Shown here piece by piece: positions 50,969-60,690 of a stretch of DNA of 64,000 nt (positions are counted from its first letter, which is position 1; every line of letters begins with the position of its first letter). The position numbers and the translations under genes were made by a program. This DNA comes from JANLUX01 sp031366005 (GTDB lineage Bacteria; Bacteroidota; Bacteroidia; AKYH767-A; OLB10), in the NCBI GenBank assembly GCA_031366005.1, contig JANLZB010000013.1:1-64000 (forward strand), given 5' to 3'. Below the pieces are notes generated by a model that saw only the letters and a list, made by a program, of their open reading frames with translations, did not search any database and had not been told where the DNA came from.

Positions 50969-53191
50969 GTGAAATCCCTATGTACCTTTTTGCTGATATT
51001 TTTTTCCGGCAATTTCCTGTACTTAACTAAGGCGCAATCTTTTCGTGTGGTGGATGAAAATAATCATTCCGTACAGGATGCTGCTGTAACACTGAATGAA
51101 ATTTCAAACGGAAAGTCTGCTCTTCGCTTTACTGATAATCATGGCTCTGTAAATCTTAAAAATCTCACTTTTCCACTTTTTATTCAAATTCATCACCTTG
51201 GATATTTTGATTTAAACGATACGCTGCAGAATGCTATCACAAAAACCATCTTACAATTAAAATCCAATGCTGTTAATCTGAAAACAATTTCTGTCACCGG
51301 TTCCTACGCGCCTACTGTGGCTGATAAATCAGTTTACAAAATAGATGTTATCACACGCGAGCAAATTGATCATCAGGCTGCAAATAATCTTGAACATATT
51401 TTATCGCAACAGGTTAATATGCGCATTGAACGTGATCAATCGCTGGGAAGCAGTTTGCTTTTACAAGGTATGAGTGGTTCCAACATTAAATTTTTAGTAG
51501 ATGGCGTTCCGGTTATCGGGCGTAAATATGGTTTTATTGATTTGAGTCAGCTCAATCTTAATAATATTGATCATGTTGAAATAGTTAAAGGTTCAATGTC
51601 AGTTTTATATGGTACTGATGCTGCGGGTGGAGTTATTAATCTCATCACAAAAAATAATGAAAAAGATAAACTGAATGGAGGGATAAGCACTTACTATGAA
51701 AATATTGGTCAGTACAATACTGATATGTATGCAGGGTGGAAATTTAAGAAAACAGATGTGCGTATTTCAGGCGGAAGAAACTTTTTTGATGGTTGGAGCA
51801 AAGTAGATACCAATGCGCGTACGTTCGACTGGAAACCAAAAGAACAATATGTTGGAAATGTAAAGCTGTCACAACATATTAACCGGTTGCGGTTGACCTT
51901 GCAGAGTGATTATATGCATGATAAAGTGATTGATAAATCAGAAGTTCGTGGTTTGCCTTATGCTGCTTATGGGTTGGATGAATATGATATAACAACACGT
52001 TTCAACAATCAACTGTTTGCTGAGTTACCGCTCAACAGCAATTTGAATATGAATTTTACTGGTGCCTATTCATATTATGAAGCACGAAAAAATAAATATG
52101 TGAAAGATCTTGTTGATCTCTCTCAAGAGTTATCATCTAATCCAACTGATCACGACACAACGAGGTTTTATACTGCTTTCGCACGATATGTTTTCAACCG
52201 TGCAAAAACAGAAGGTATTTTTAATTATGAGTTGGGTTTCGAATTGAATAATGAAAGAGGAACAGGTAAACGTATTGATGACGGAAAAATACACGCCATT
52301 GGAGATTACGCAGTGTTTGCCAGTACAGAATACAAACCTGTAAAAACTTTAACCATTCGTCCTGGTGTGCGTTACGCTTATAACACTTCTTATAAAGCTC
52401 CTATAATTCCATCACTCAATATTCTATATGATATAAGCAGACATATCACATGGCGGGCTTCTTATGGCCGGGGTTTCCGTGCTCCGGGACTTAAAGAATT
52501 ATATTTATTTTTTCATGATTCCAATCATGATATTGATGGCAACCCTGATCTTAATGCTGAAACTTCTCATCACATGGAGACATCAGCAGCATGGAAATTT
52601 TTAAAAGAAAAATATTTAATCCGCATGGAACCTTCTGTTTTTTATAATGTAGTGAGAGATAAAATTGCCCTTGTAGAAAAAGGAACAAATAGCGATAATC
52701 ACTTTACTTATGTAAATGTGGAAAAATTTATTTCAAACGGTGGAGAGCTGCAGGCACATTTTACAATGAAAAATTTTCATTGTAATGCCGGATACAATTA
52801 CACTGGTGTGTACAATACTTTTTATGGAACAACCGGCACCTCTGACTTTGCATGGTCTCCGAGTGTAAACGCATCACTGGATTATACATATCCTAAAACA
52901 AATACCACCTTAGCAATATTTACAAAATTCAATGGCAAGCAACCTGTTTATTTAATCCAAAGTGATAACAGCCTTCAGCGATATATCAATGATGATTACA
53001 CCCTTGTAGAAATAAATATTTCGCAACATTTTTATAAAGAGCGATTGATAATACAGGGTGGCGTTATGAACTTGCTGGATGTAACTGATGTGAAAACATA
53101 CAGCACAGCAACTGCTCACACCAGCAACTCACAGGATGCACTCGTTGGTATGGGACGTAGTGTATTTCTAAAACTTCAATTGCATTTCTGA
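50969..53191 (+). CDS. TonB-dependent outer-membrane receptor
   Basis: 740 aa with a GTG start. Signal peptide (SLCTFLLIFFSGNFLYLTKAQ), then a carboxypeptidase-like N-terminal beta-sandwich (FRVVDENNHSVQDAAVTL), a plug domain (SVYKIDVITREQI, LDGVPV-type FLVDGVPVIG, VEIVKGSMSVLYGTDAAGGVINL) and a 22-strand barrel ending MGRSVFLKLQLHF. The plug resembles cobalamin and heme receptors. Two HmuY-like genes follow, and its stop overlaps the first (TGATG). Heme or metal-chelate import is inferred. Confidence 0.93.
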   Translation: MKSLCTFLLIFFSGNFLYLTKAQSFRVVDENNHSVQDAAVTLNEISNGKSALRFTDNHGSVNLKNLTFPLFIQIHHLGYFDLNDTLQNAITKTILQLKSNAVNLKTISVTGSYAPTVADKSVYKIDVITREQIDHQAANNLEHILSQQVNMRIERDQSLGSSLLLQGMSGSNIKFLVDGVPVIGRKYGFIDLSQLNLNNIDHVEIVKGSMSVLYGTDAAGGVINLITKNNEKDKLNGGISTYYENIGQYNTDMYAGWKFKKTDVRISGGRNFFDGWSKVDTNARTFDWKPKEQYVGNVKLSQHINRLRLTLQSDYMHDKVIDKSEVRGLPYAAYGLDEYDITTRFNNQLFAELPLNSNLNMNFTGAYSYYEARKNKYVKDLVDLSQELSSNPTDHDTTRFYTAFARYVFNRAKTEGIFNYELGFELNNERGTGKRIDDGKIHAIGDYAVFASTEYKPVKTLTIRPGVRYAYNTSYKAPIIPSLNILYDISRHITWRASYGRGFRAPGLKELYLFFHDSNHDIDGNPDLNAETSHHMETSAAWKFLKEKYLIRMEPSVFYNVVRDKIALVEKGTNSDNHFTYVNVEKFISNGGELQAHFTMKNFHCNAGYNYTGVYNTFYGTTGTSDFAWSPSVNASLDYTYPKTNTTLAIFTKFNGKQPVYLIQSDNSLQRYINDDYTLVEINISQHFYKERLIIQGGVMNLLDVTDVKTYSTATAHTSNSQDALVGMGRSVFLKLQLHF

Positions 53192-54207
53192 TGAGAAATA
53201 TTTTTTATCTCTTAGTTTTATCAACGATTTTATTTTCCTGTGAGAAGGAAGATAAAGCAATTGTATTGCCTCCACCCGGAGCGTTGACAAAAGCAACAGC
53301 CAATATCGGACCTAACTATGATAGCCAGGTTTATGTAAATCTTGCAACAGGAAGTGAAGTTACCCGTCCATTTAATAATTATGATCTTGCATTTGAGGCA
53401 TCAGCAACAGGCTTTCATATTTATCTCAACACCGGTAAGTTTATGTTTGCATGCCGCACCGGAAGAACTGATATAACAATTGCTGATACCACGGGAAGAA
53501 CCTGGTATATTGACAACGATCACCTGGATGATGACAGCACTGCCATTAACAATGGTTTTAATAACAGCGCAACTGCCAGCGAAGTTTTTGTTATTGACCG
53601 TGGAAAACCTGAATACCTCTTTAACTGGTCAGAAAGGTTACGAAAAATAATTATCAAAGAAGTGATTGATTCATCTTACACCATTATTTACAGTAAGTAT
53701 AATAACACAGCGCTTGACACTTTCATTGTACCAAAGAATCCTGCTTATTCATTAATGTATTTCAGTTTTGATAATGGCGGAAAAATGGTGGAAATGGCAC
53801 CGGAAAAAGATCAGTGGGATTTTGTTTTCACAAGATATACGCACACTTTTTATGATGAACCCATTGGCTCTCCTTATCGTTATTACCTGGTGAATGGAGG
53901 TGGATTAAGTAACCGGTGGAACGGTGTTGCCGGAACAAGAATAAAAGATTCATTACCCAATTACATTCCATTTGTTGATTTCCAGTATTCAAATGTTGCA
54001 AATTTTACGTTGACATCTCATGCTGATGTGATCGGATACGAATGGAAAACTTATGATTTCAACAGCAGTAGTTATCTTATCATTCCTAATAATTATTACA
54101 TTATAAAAGCAACAGATGGATTGTATTATAAAATACGGTTCATCGATTTCTATAATCCACAAACAGGTGATAAGGGATACATCACTTTTGAATATCAACG
54201 AATATAA
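53191..54207 (+). CDS. HmuY-like surface lipoprotein
   Basis: 338 aa. Lipoprotein signal ends TILFSC. The pattern YDLAFEASATGFHIYLNTG near residue 60 and the ending YYIIKATDGLYYKIRFIDFY match the HmuY family, whose members capture heme for a TonB receptor. It is longer than classical HmuY (about 200 aa) with a second WDFVFTRY unit near residue 210. Heme-binding His residues cannot be assigned by eye. It overlaps the receptor gene by one base and is followed by a paralogue. Confidence 0.8.
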   Translation: MRNIFYLLVLSTILFSCEKEDKAIVLPPPGALTKATANIGPNYDSQVYVNLATGSEVTRPFNNYDLAFEASATGFHIYLNTGKFMFACRTGRTDITIADTTGRTWYIDNDHLDDDSTAINNGFNNSATASEVFVIDRGKPEYLFNWSERLRKIIIKEVIDSSYTIIYSKYNNTALDTFIVPKNPAYSLMYFSFDNGGKMVEMAPEKDQWDFVFTRYTHTFYDEPIGSPYRYYLVNGGGLSNRWNGVAGTRIKDSLPNYIPFVDFQYSNVANFTLTSHADVIGYEWKTYDFNSSSYLIIPNNYYIIKATDGLYYKIRFIDFYNPQTGDKGYITFEYQRI

Positions 54208-54235
54208 ATTAACAACATCATAAATAAATTATATC

Positions 54236-55498
54236 ATGAAAAAAAAGTTACTCCTGTTAAGCATTTTATTGTATTCATCCTTATTCTCAAGCATGCATGC
54301 GCAAGTTATTGTTGACAGCGTTGGCATCCAGACAGGATATACCAATCAAACGTATTACAGCATGCCGAATGGCACTTTGTCAACAGTGAGCAATACCGAC
54401 TGGGATTTAGGATTTCAGATTCGCGGATTTGCTGCTTCTATCATTATCAATTCAAAAAACAATGTGCATCTTTATAAAGCAAATAAAGACGTAAGTCAGT
54501 GGTCAACCATGACAGTGTCAGACACCACAGGACTCTTGACTCCGTCAAACGAATTGCTGAACTCTGATACTTCATGGGACTGGGGCGCATTTAATATTAC
54601 AGGTGACACCTCCAATGCGTTTGATCTTGGTTGGGGTGTTTATGATCCTCCGACACATTATGTAATTGGCGATTCATTGTATTTCATAAAGCTTTCAAAT
54701 GGTGATTATAAAAAATTGTGGATTGAAGTATTAATGAATGGTGCTTATCATTTTCGTCATGCTGATTTAGATGGCAGCAATGAAACACTTGACACATTGA
54801 TGAAATCAAATTTTCCCAACAAATATTTTGGATACTTCAGTATAACAAATCATACCACAATTGATCGCGAGCCGGTATATAACGCATGGGATCTGGTGTT
54901 CACTCAATACCTCACACTCACTCCGTTTATTTATAAAGTTGCAGGAGTGTTGAGTAATGACAGCGTGAATGTTGCAAAAGCTTATCCTGTGGATGTAAAT
55001 GCTGTAAATGCAAATTCATTTCCTTACCGTTATGCAATCAATGCAATAGGTTATGATTGGAAAGCTTATGATTTTGCAACTAACACGTGGACAATTGAAG
55101 ACTCTCTCGTTTACTTTGTTCAGTCAAGAAATAATACTGTCTGGAAAATGATCTTTACAGGATTTGGTGGCAGCGCAACAGGCGAATATTATTTCACAAA
55201 AGAATTTGTTGGCGTTACAGGCTTAGCTGAACAAAGTACTCCGCAAATTTTAAGCGCCTATCCTAATCCTGCTTCTTCGATGGTTCAATTGGTAATTAAT
55301 AATGATACTAAATCAGCTGTTAAATATTACCAGGTTGTAAATATTTTAGGTAATGTAGTAGATCAGCAATCAATTAACCTGGCTTCAGGATTAAACAGTT
55401 TTGCAATTTCAACAAATGATTTAAGTAATGGAATCTATTTTTTGAGAGTTGGCAACAATGAAAATTACAGTACACATAAAATTATAGTACAGCATTAA
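54236..55498 (+). CDS. HmuY-like protein with T9SS sorting domain
   Basis: 420 aa with a signal peptide ending SSMHAQ. Residues 30-330 parallel the preceding lipoprotein: DWDLGFQIRGFAASIIIN, AWDLVFTQYL, and IGYDWKAYDFATNTWTIEDS with VWKMIFTGF correspond to its strands in the same order. The last 80 residues are a T9SS domain (AYPNPASSMVQLVIN, NGIYFLRVGNN). So one paralogue is lipid-anchored and the other secreted by T9SS. It starts 29 bases after the lipoprotein gene and ends before a strong terminator. Confidence 0.82.
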   Translation: MKKKLLLLSILLYSSLFSSMHAQVIVDSVGIQTGYTNQTYYSMPNGTLSTVSNTDWDLGFQIRGFAASIIINSKNNVHLYKANKDVSQWSTMTVSDTTGLLTPSNELLNSDTSWDWGAFNITGDTSNAFDLGWGVYDPPTHYVIGDSLYFIKLSNGDYKKLWIEVLMNGAYHFRHADLDGSNETLDTLMKSNFPNKYFGYFSITNHTTIDREPVYNAWDLVFTQYLTLTPFIYKVAGVLSNDSVNVAKAYPVDVNAVNANSFPYRYAINAIGYDWKAYDFATNTWTIEDSLVYFVQSRNNTVWKMIFTGFGGSATGEYYFTKEFVGVTGLAEQSTPQILSAYPNPASSMVQLVINNDTKSAVKYYQVVNILGNVVDQQSINLASGLNSFAISTNDLSNGIYFLRVGNNENYSTHKIIVQH

Positions 55499-55518
55499 TT
55501 TTAATTTCAATGATGATG

Positions 55519-55551
55519 AATCCCTGCACTTGTACTGCGGGGATTTTTTTT
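55519..55551 (+). terminator. Intrinsic terminator of the TonB/HmuY-like operon
   Basis: AATCCCTGCA pairs with TGCGGGGATT (one wobble) around a seven-base loop, followed by a run of T. Confidence 0.88.
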
Positions 55552-55624
55552 GAATGCAGATTTTTGTAGCTTACTCTCTTAATCATTTTATTTTGCAGAA
55601 TATTAATCTGCAATTATTAACATC

Positions 55625-55651
55625 AAATCTGTTCCCATCTGTAAATCTGCG
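55625..55651. repeat. CAGAT(N)ATGGGAA repeat, third copy
   Basis: CTGTTCCCATCTGTAAATCT (55629-55648) in the same orientation as 46327-46354, upstream of the thymidine kinase gene. Confidence 0.75.
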
Positions 55652-55704
55652 GCTCACCTTTTCATTAATCTTCTAATCTTCATTTAATCTATTTTTATCC
55701 CCAT

Positions 55705-56292
55705 ATGTTTCTTGAACAAACAAAAGGTCATCATCCGCGCAAAGGTTGGATAGAAGTTATTTGCGGCAGTATGTTTTCAGGCAAAACGGAGGAATTAATA
55801 CGAAGGTTGAAACGTGCCAAAATTGCAAAGCAGAATGTGGAAATTTTTAAGCCGATGATTGACAAGCGTTATCATGAGTTAAATATCGTGTCGCATGATG
55901 CAAATCAGATAACAAGCACACCGGTGCCGGCAGCTTCCAATCTTTTATTGTTTGCCAATGAAGTGGATGTAATAGGAATTGATGAAGCGCAGTTTTTTGA
56001 TGATGAACTGCCAAATGTTTGCGAACAATTAGCCAACACCGGAACCCGGGTTATCGTTGCCGGATTAGATATGGATTTTATGGGCAAGCCATTTGGTCCC
56101 ATGCCACAGCTGCTTGCTATTGCAGATTATATTACTAAAGTACACGCCATTTGTATGAATTGTGGCGATCTTGCTTCTCATTCTTATCGCACTGTAAAAG
56201 AAGAATCACTTATTCTGTTGGGAGAAAAAGATAGTTACATCCCATTATGCCGCAGTTGTTTTGTAAAAGAAACAAAAAAGATTAATGCGTAA
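55705..56292 (+). CDS. tdk: Thymidine kinase
   Basis: 195 aa, typical type II TK length. P-loop GSMFSGKTEELIRRL, then the DEAQFF motif (GIDEAQFFDDE), GLDMDFMGKPFGPMP lasso region, and zinc-binding Cys pairs (CMNCG and CRSC). It phosphorylates thymidine for salvage; the NupG-like permease at 40137 could supply it. Its stop lies eight bases inside the next gene. Confidence 0.97.
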   Translation: MFLEQTKGHHPRKGWIEVICGSMFSGKTEELIRRLKRAKIAKQNVEIFKPMIDKRYHELNIVSHDANQITSTPVPAASNLLLFANEVDVIGIDEAQFFDDELPNVCEQLANTGTRVIVAGLDMDFMGKPFGPMPQLLAIADYITKVHAICMNCGDLASHSYRTVKEESLILLGEKDSYIPLCRSCFVKETKKINA

Positions 56293-57133
56293 AAGTTTTA
56301 TTTTATTTTTCTTTCCGATATTATTAAATGCACAACCTTATTTTGATGTGGCAAGTATTCAAACCTCATCATCAAGCCATACATTGAATAATGATAGTAA
56401 CAAAATTCCGCTCTCGGTAAACTGGCTTACAGCAAATTTTAGCATGCCGCTTAAGTTAAACCGTTCTAATTTATTTATCACCACGGCTGGTTACGAGCAA
56501 TTTTCATTGGAAGGAAAATCATCTGAGCTTACGCAAACTTTTCACAGCATTTATTTGCCAATGACACTGCTTCACACCTGGAAGGATACTACATGGAATA
56601 CATCATTCACTTTTATTCCAAAATTCAACAGCTATTCGCCATTACAAATTAACGAGCAAACATTTCAGGCAGGAGGTGCGATTATTGGATCGCACAAAAT
56701 AAATCCACACTTTATGTATTCCTTCGGTGTGTATTACAACCGCGAATTTTTTGGAAATTATTTTCTGCCATTAGCTGGCATTGAATGGAAAGCAACCTCA
56801 CGATTATATGTTTTCGGATTATTGCCTAATAAGTTCACAGTTGATTATAAAATCAATAAAGCTTTTCATACCGGTTTTGTATATAAAGGACTCACCACCT
56901 CTTTCAGGTATAAGCCATCAAGTGTAGCCGATTATTTACGCCTCGAAGAAGGACAATTAAAATTATTTACCGATTTCTACATTACCAAAACAATCGTACT
57001 AAATCTGGAAGGCGGAATTATTGTTGCGCGTTCATATGAACTTCAGAATAAAACCCCTGTTGATCATCCTGCGTTTAACGTGCGTGAATCAGATTTTTTT
57101 AAGATTGGGTTATTTTACAGGGTGTGGCTGTAA
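56285..57133 (+). CDS. Outer-membrane beta-barrel protein, DUF6268-like
   Basis: 282 aa with a signal peptide ending LLNAQ. The mature protein is alternating beta-strands of barrel type (FNSYSPLQIN, FMYSFGVYYNREFFG, LAGIEWKATSRLYVFGLLP) ending in an aromatic-rich strand FFKIGLFYRVWL. The GIEW..T.RLYVFGLLPNKF block is like DUF6268 proteins of unknown function. It overlaps tdk by eight bases, so is translationally coupled to it. Confidence 0.72.
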   Translation: MRKSFILFFFPILLNAQPYFDVASIQTSSSSHTLNNDSNKIPLSVNWLTANFSMPLKLNRSNLFITTAGYEQFSLEGKSSELTQTFHSIYLPMTLLHTWKDTTWNTSFTFIPKFNSYSPLQINEQTFQAGGAIIGSHKINPHFMYSFGVYYNREFFGNYFLPLAGIEWKATSRLYVFGLLPNKFTVDYKINKAFHTGFVYKGLTTSFRYKPSSVADYLRLEEGQLKLFTDFYITKTIVLNLEGGIIVARSYELQNKTPVDHPAFNVRESDFFKIGLFYRVWL

Positions 57134-57303
57134 TATCAATTCTGTCAGCGGAATCACTTAAAAAGTATGAATTGAAAACAAATGTCATTCTTTGACGTTT
57201 TAAACCAAATCCTTAAACTTATTTCTTAAATATTATTATAAAAGGTGACCGGTAAATTCGAACTAAAACAGCATTCATCACTCGCGAAGCCTTATTATAT
57301 TAT

Positions 57304-57311
57304 TACATTTG
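57304..57311 (+). promoter_or_regulatory. TAnnTTTG promoter box of the uppS-bamA unit
   Basis: TACATTTG, perfect, 16 bases before the uppS ATG. Confidence 0.58.
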
Positions 57312-57327
57312 CGCTCCCAATATAAAA

Positions 57328-58080
57328 ATGAGTTTTAAAGAGTTAATAGACCAGTCGCGGCTGCCACGTCACATTGCAATTATTATGGATGGCAACGGGC
57401 GCTGGGCAAAGCAGCATGGCAAGTTGCGCACATTTGGGCACAGGCATGGTGTAACTGCTGTTCGCGACACAGTGGAAGGCGCAGCAGAATTAGGCATTGA
57501 GTATTTAACACTTTATGCGTTCTCTACTGAAAACTGGAACCGTCCGCAAATAGAAGTAGATACCCTCATGCAACTCCTGGTTACTACCATCGGTAAAGAA
57601 ACCAAGACACTGATGGAAAACAATATCCGTCTTAAGATAATTGGCGATATTGAAAGTCTGCCTTCACGTGTTTTTAAAAACCTGAAGCAGGCAATGGATA
57701 CCACCGCTAATAATACCCGGATGACATTGGTTCTTGCATTGAGCTATTCATCACGATGGGAAATTACAAACGCAGTAAAGCAAATCGCACAAAAAGTAAA
57801 GGATGGCGTATTGAATCCTTCGCAGATAAACGAACAGGTTATTGAGCAGCATTTATGCACCGCAGGTTTTGCAGAGCCTGAATTATTGATACGCACAAGT
57901 GGTGAACACCGCATCAGCAATTACCTGTTATGGCAAATTGCTTATGCTGAACTTTATTTTACACAAACCTTATGGCCTGATTTCAGGCGTGAGCATTTAT
58001 ACGAAGCCATTGTTGATTTTCAAAAACGTGAACGCAGGTTTGGACTTGTGTCAGAACAAATTCAGGAACATAATGCTTAA
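57328..58080 (+). CDS. uppS: Isoprenyl transferase (undecaprenyl diphosphate synthase)
   Basis: 250 aa. The catalytic Asp is in AIIMDGNGRWAK, followed by RTFGHRHG and the YAFSTENWNRP block; RTSGEHRISNYLLWQIAYAEL binds the second substrate. It makes the C55 lipid carrier for peptidoglycan and LPS. It overlaps bamA by eight bases and leads the conserved Bacteroidota order uppS-bamA-ompH-ompH-murI. Confidence 0.97.
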   Translation: MSFKELIDQSRLPRHIAIIMDGNGRWAKQHGKLRTFGHRHGVTAVRDTVEGAAELGIEYLTLYAFSTENWNRPQIEVDTLMQLLVTTIGKETKTLMENNIRLKIIGDIESLPSRVFKNLKQAMDTTANNTRMTLVLALSYSSRWEITNAVKQIAQKVKDGVLNPSQINEQVIEQHLCTAGFAEPELLIRTSGEHRISNYLLWQIAYAELYFTQTLWPDFRREHLYEAIVDFQKRERRFGLVSEQIQEHNA

Positions 58081-60559
58081 AAAAACTTCACTGGTTTTTA
58101 TCTTTTTACTTTTTGTTTCGTTGCTGAAAGCACAGGTGCAGTTAGGCGATAGTATGATGCTTGATTATGACACACCAAAAGAATATGAGATAGGCGGCAT
58201 TACGGTGAGTGGTGTACAGTTTTTAGATGAAGGCGTGTTGCTAACTTTAACTGGTTTGGCAGTGGGTGATAAGATAAAAGTGCCCGGAGATAAAATAACT
58301 CAAGCCATTGAAAATCTATGGAAACAAGGCTTGCTTACTGATGTCAAAGTGCGTGCGGTAAAGATAACTGGCGGCAAAATTTTTCTTGATTTTCAGTTGC
58401 AGGAACGGCCACGCTTGTCAAAATTTACTTTTGAAGGAATCAAAAGAGGAGAAGCGGATAAGCTGCGTGAGAAATTACAGCTTGTAAAGGGAAAAGTTTT
58501 AACAGAGAACCTGATCCAGTCCACTAAAAACCAGGTGCAGAAATATTTTGTTGAGAAAGGTTTTCTGTTTACTGAAGTAAATGTAGAAACCGAACGCGAT
58601 ACTACCGCTCCTAACAGTGAGCTCATGCGCATCAAAGTGACCAACAAGAGAAGAATTAAAATTAACGAGATAAATATTACAGGTAATCATGAATTTTCAT
58701 CAAGGAAAATTCAGCGAAAAATGAAAGGCACTAAATCAAAGGGCTTCCTCAAATTCGTTACTTCAAAATACAATGCAGAAGCTTTTGAAGAGGACAAGCA
58801 AAAAATTACTGATGCTTATCAGAGCAAAGGCTTCAGAGATGCAAGGGTAGTGAGCGATTCGGTTTACCGTTACAATAACAAATCTGTTAACATTGACATG
58901 ACCATTGATGAAGGTCATAAATATTACTTCCGCAACATCACCTGGGTGGGCAACACAAAATATTCTTCCACACAATTAGGTCAGATATTAGCCATCAATA
59001 AAGGTGATGTTTACAATCAGAAAAAACTCGATGAAGGCTTATCGCTGAATCAAAACGGGCGCGATGTGAGTTCACTTTATATGGATGATGGTTATTTGTT
59101 TTTCCAGGTTAACCCTGTGGAAGTGCAGGTGGATGGCGACAGCATTGATATGGAAATGCGGGTGTATGAAGGCAAGCAAGCTATCATTAATCATGTAACA
59201 GTAAAAGGAAATACTAAAACAAACGATAAAGTAATTCTTCGCGAAATACGCACACAACCAGGTCAGTTATTCAGCCGTTCCGATATTATCCGAACGCAAC
59301 GCGAGTTGGCGCAGTTAGGTTATTTTGACCAGGAAAAATTAGCTGTGAACCCCAAGCCCAATCCCGCTGATGGCACTGTGGATATTGAATACGTGGTGGA
59401 CGAGCGTCCTTCTGATCAGTTGGAATTATCAGGAGGGTGGGGAGCAGGACAAGTAGTGGGCACATTAGGGTTGAAATTCAGTAATTTTTCTGCTCGCAAT
59501 ATTTTTAATAAAAAATCCTATACTCCACTCCCTTCGGGTGACGGGCAACAGCTAAGCCTTCGTTTTCAATCAAACGGTCTTCAATATCAAAGCTACAACG
59601 CCTCTTTCACAGAGCCATGGCTGGGTGGTAAAAAACCTAATTCATTAACCTTTTCCGTTTATCGTTCTGTGCAATCCAATGGTTTAAAGCGCAGCAATGA
59701 AAACCGTGCTGACATTCAAATCACCGGTGTTTCTGTCGGATTAGGGCGCAGGTTAAAATGGCCCGATGATTATTTCAATATATATCATGAAGTATCATTG
59801 CAGCATTATGATCTGAATAATTACACCACCAGTTTTTTATTCAGCAATGGTTCATCCAACAATTTAAATTTTCAGCAAACCATCTCGCGTAATTCTGTAG
59901 ATGGATTCATCTGGATCCGGTCAGGATCGCAAATCTCTTTCACCGTTCAGGCCACTCCGCCCTTCTCACTCTTTAACAAGACTGATTACAGCACAGCTAC
60001 TGACCAGGTTAAATACCGGTGGATTGAATATCACAAATGGAAATTCAGCGGTTCATGGTTCAAAAGTCTGGGTAGTAAGTTTGTAGTTAATGCACGCACT
60101 AATTTCGGATTCCTTGGTTTTTATAATAAGAAAATTGGTCAGTCACCATTTGAAAGATTTTACCTTGGCGGTGATGGGCTTAGCGGATTCTCGCTTGATG
60201 GAAGAGAGATTATCGCTTTGCGCGGATATGAAAATAACACCATTACTCCACGTAACAACGTAACATACATTGGTGGTACTGCTTATGATAAATTTACGTT
60301 AGAGCTTCGTTTCCCTGTATCACTTAATCCCCAGGCTACTATTTACACTTTAGGATTTATTGAAGGTGGAAACAACTGGCTTAAGTTTAAAGATTTTAAT
60401 CCTTATGATATGAAACGGTCGGCAGGTGTTGGTTTTCGTATCTTCTTACCAATGTTCGGCTTGTTAGGTCTCGATTGGGGTTATGGTTTTGATAAAGTAA
60501 AAAATCTTCCGGGTGTTCAGGGAGGTCATTTCCATTTCACCATTGGTCAGCAGTTTTAA
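58073..60559 (+). CDS. bamA: Outer-membrane assembly protein BamA
   Basis: 828 aa from the ATG at 58073, which gives a good signal peptide (KTSLVFIFLLFVSLLKAQ); longer frames overlap uppS. Several POTRA units follow (GGITVSGVQFLDEGVL, SKFTFEGIKRGEADKL, KINEINITGNHEFSSRKI, YFRNITWVGNTKYSS, INHVTVKGNTKTNDKVI). The C-terminal half is the 16-strand barrel with the RGYENNT substrate loop motif. It folds outer-membrane proteins. A repeat lies between it and ompH. Confidence 0.97.
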   Translation: MLKKTSLVFIFLLFVSLLKAQVQLGDSMMLDYDTPKEYEIGGITVSGVQFLDEGVLLTLTGLAVGDKIKVPGDKITQAIENLWKQGLLTDVKVRAVKITGGKIFLDFQLQERPRLSKFTFEGIKRGEADKLREKLQLVKGKVLTENLIQSTKNQVQKYFVEKGFLFTEVNVETERDTTAPNSELMRIKVTNKRRIKINEINITGNHEFSSRKIQRKMKGTKSKGFLKFVTSKYNAEAFEEDKQKITDAYQSKGFRDARVVSDSVYRYNNKSVNIDMTIDEGHKYYFRNITWVGNTKYSSTQLGQILAINKGDVYNQKKLDEGLSLNQNGRDVSSLYMDDGYLFFQVNPVEVQVDGDSIDMEMRVYEGKQAIINHVTVKGNTKTNDKVILREIRTQPGQLFSRSDIIRTQRELAQLGYFDQEKLAVNPKPNPADGTVDIEYVVDERPSDQLELSGGWGAGQVVGTLGLKFSNFSARNIFNKKSYTPLPSGDGQQLSLRFQSNGLQYQSYNASFTEPWLGGKKPNSLTFSVYRSVQSNGLKRSNENRADIQITGVSVGLGRRLKWPDDYFNIYHEVSLQHYDLNNYTTSFLFSNGSSNNLNFQQTISRNSVDGFIWIRSGSQISFTVQATPPFSLFNKTDYSTATDQVKYRWIEYHKWKFSGSWFKSLGSKFVVNARTNFGFLGFYNKKIGQSPFERFYLGGDGLSGFSLDGREIIALRGYENNTITPRNNVTYIGGTAYDKFTLELRFPVSLNPQATIYTLGFIEGGNNWLKFKDFNPYDMKRSAGVGFRIFLPMFGLLGLDWGYGFDKVKNLPGVQGGHFHFTIGQQF

Positions 60560-60623
60560 TAAAGTAATTCAAAAAATATTCAAACAAATAAATATATCCC
60601 GCCATCAAATGTCTTGCGTAAGC

Positions 60624-60657
60624 AACCTCTCCTTTGGAGAAGGCAGGGTGAGGACTT
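60624..60657. repeat. Palindromic repeat family D, intergenic copy
   Basis: AACCTCTCC TTT GGAGA followed by AGGCAGGGTGAGGACTT. It shares the GGGTGAGGACTT flank with the MFS copy and lies in the bamA-ompH gap. Confidence 0.8.
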
Positions 60658-60690
60658 CACTCCATCTTCAGCAACAACAGCGATTTTTTT

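Noticed and set aside
57241..57300. Possible tRNA fragment (TTCGAA-like T-arm)
   Set aside because: No acceptor, D or anticodon stems can be formed around it.
57899..58072. Long N-terminal extension of BamA
   Set aside because: It overlaps uppS in another frame and would bury the signal peptide; the ATG at 58073 is correct.
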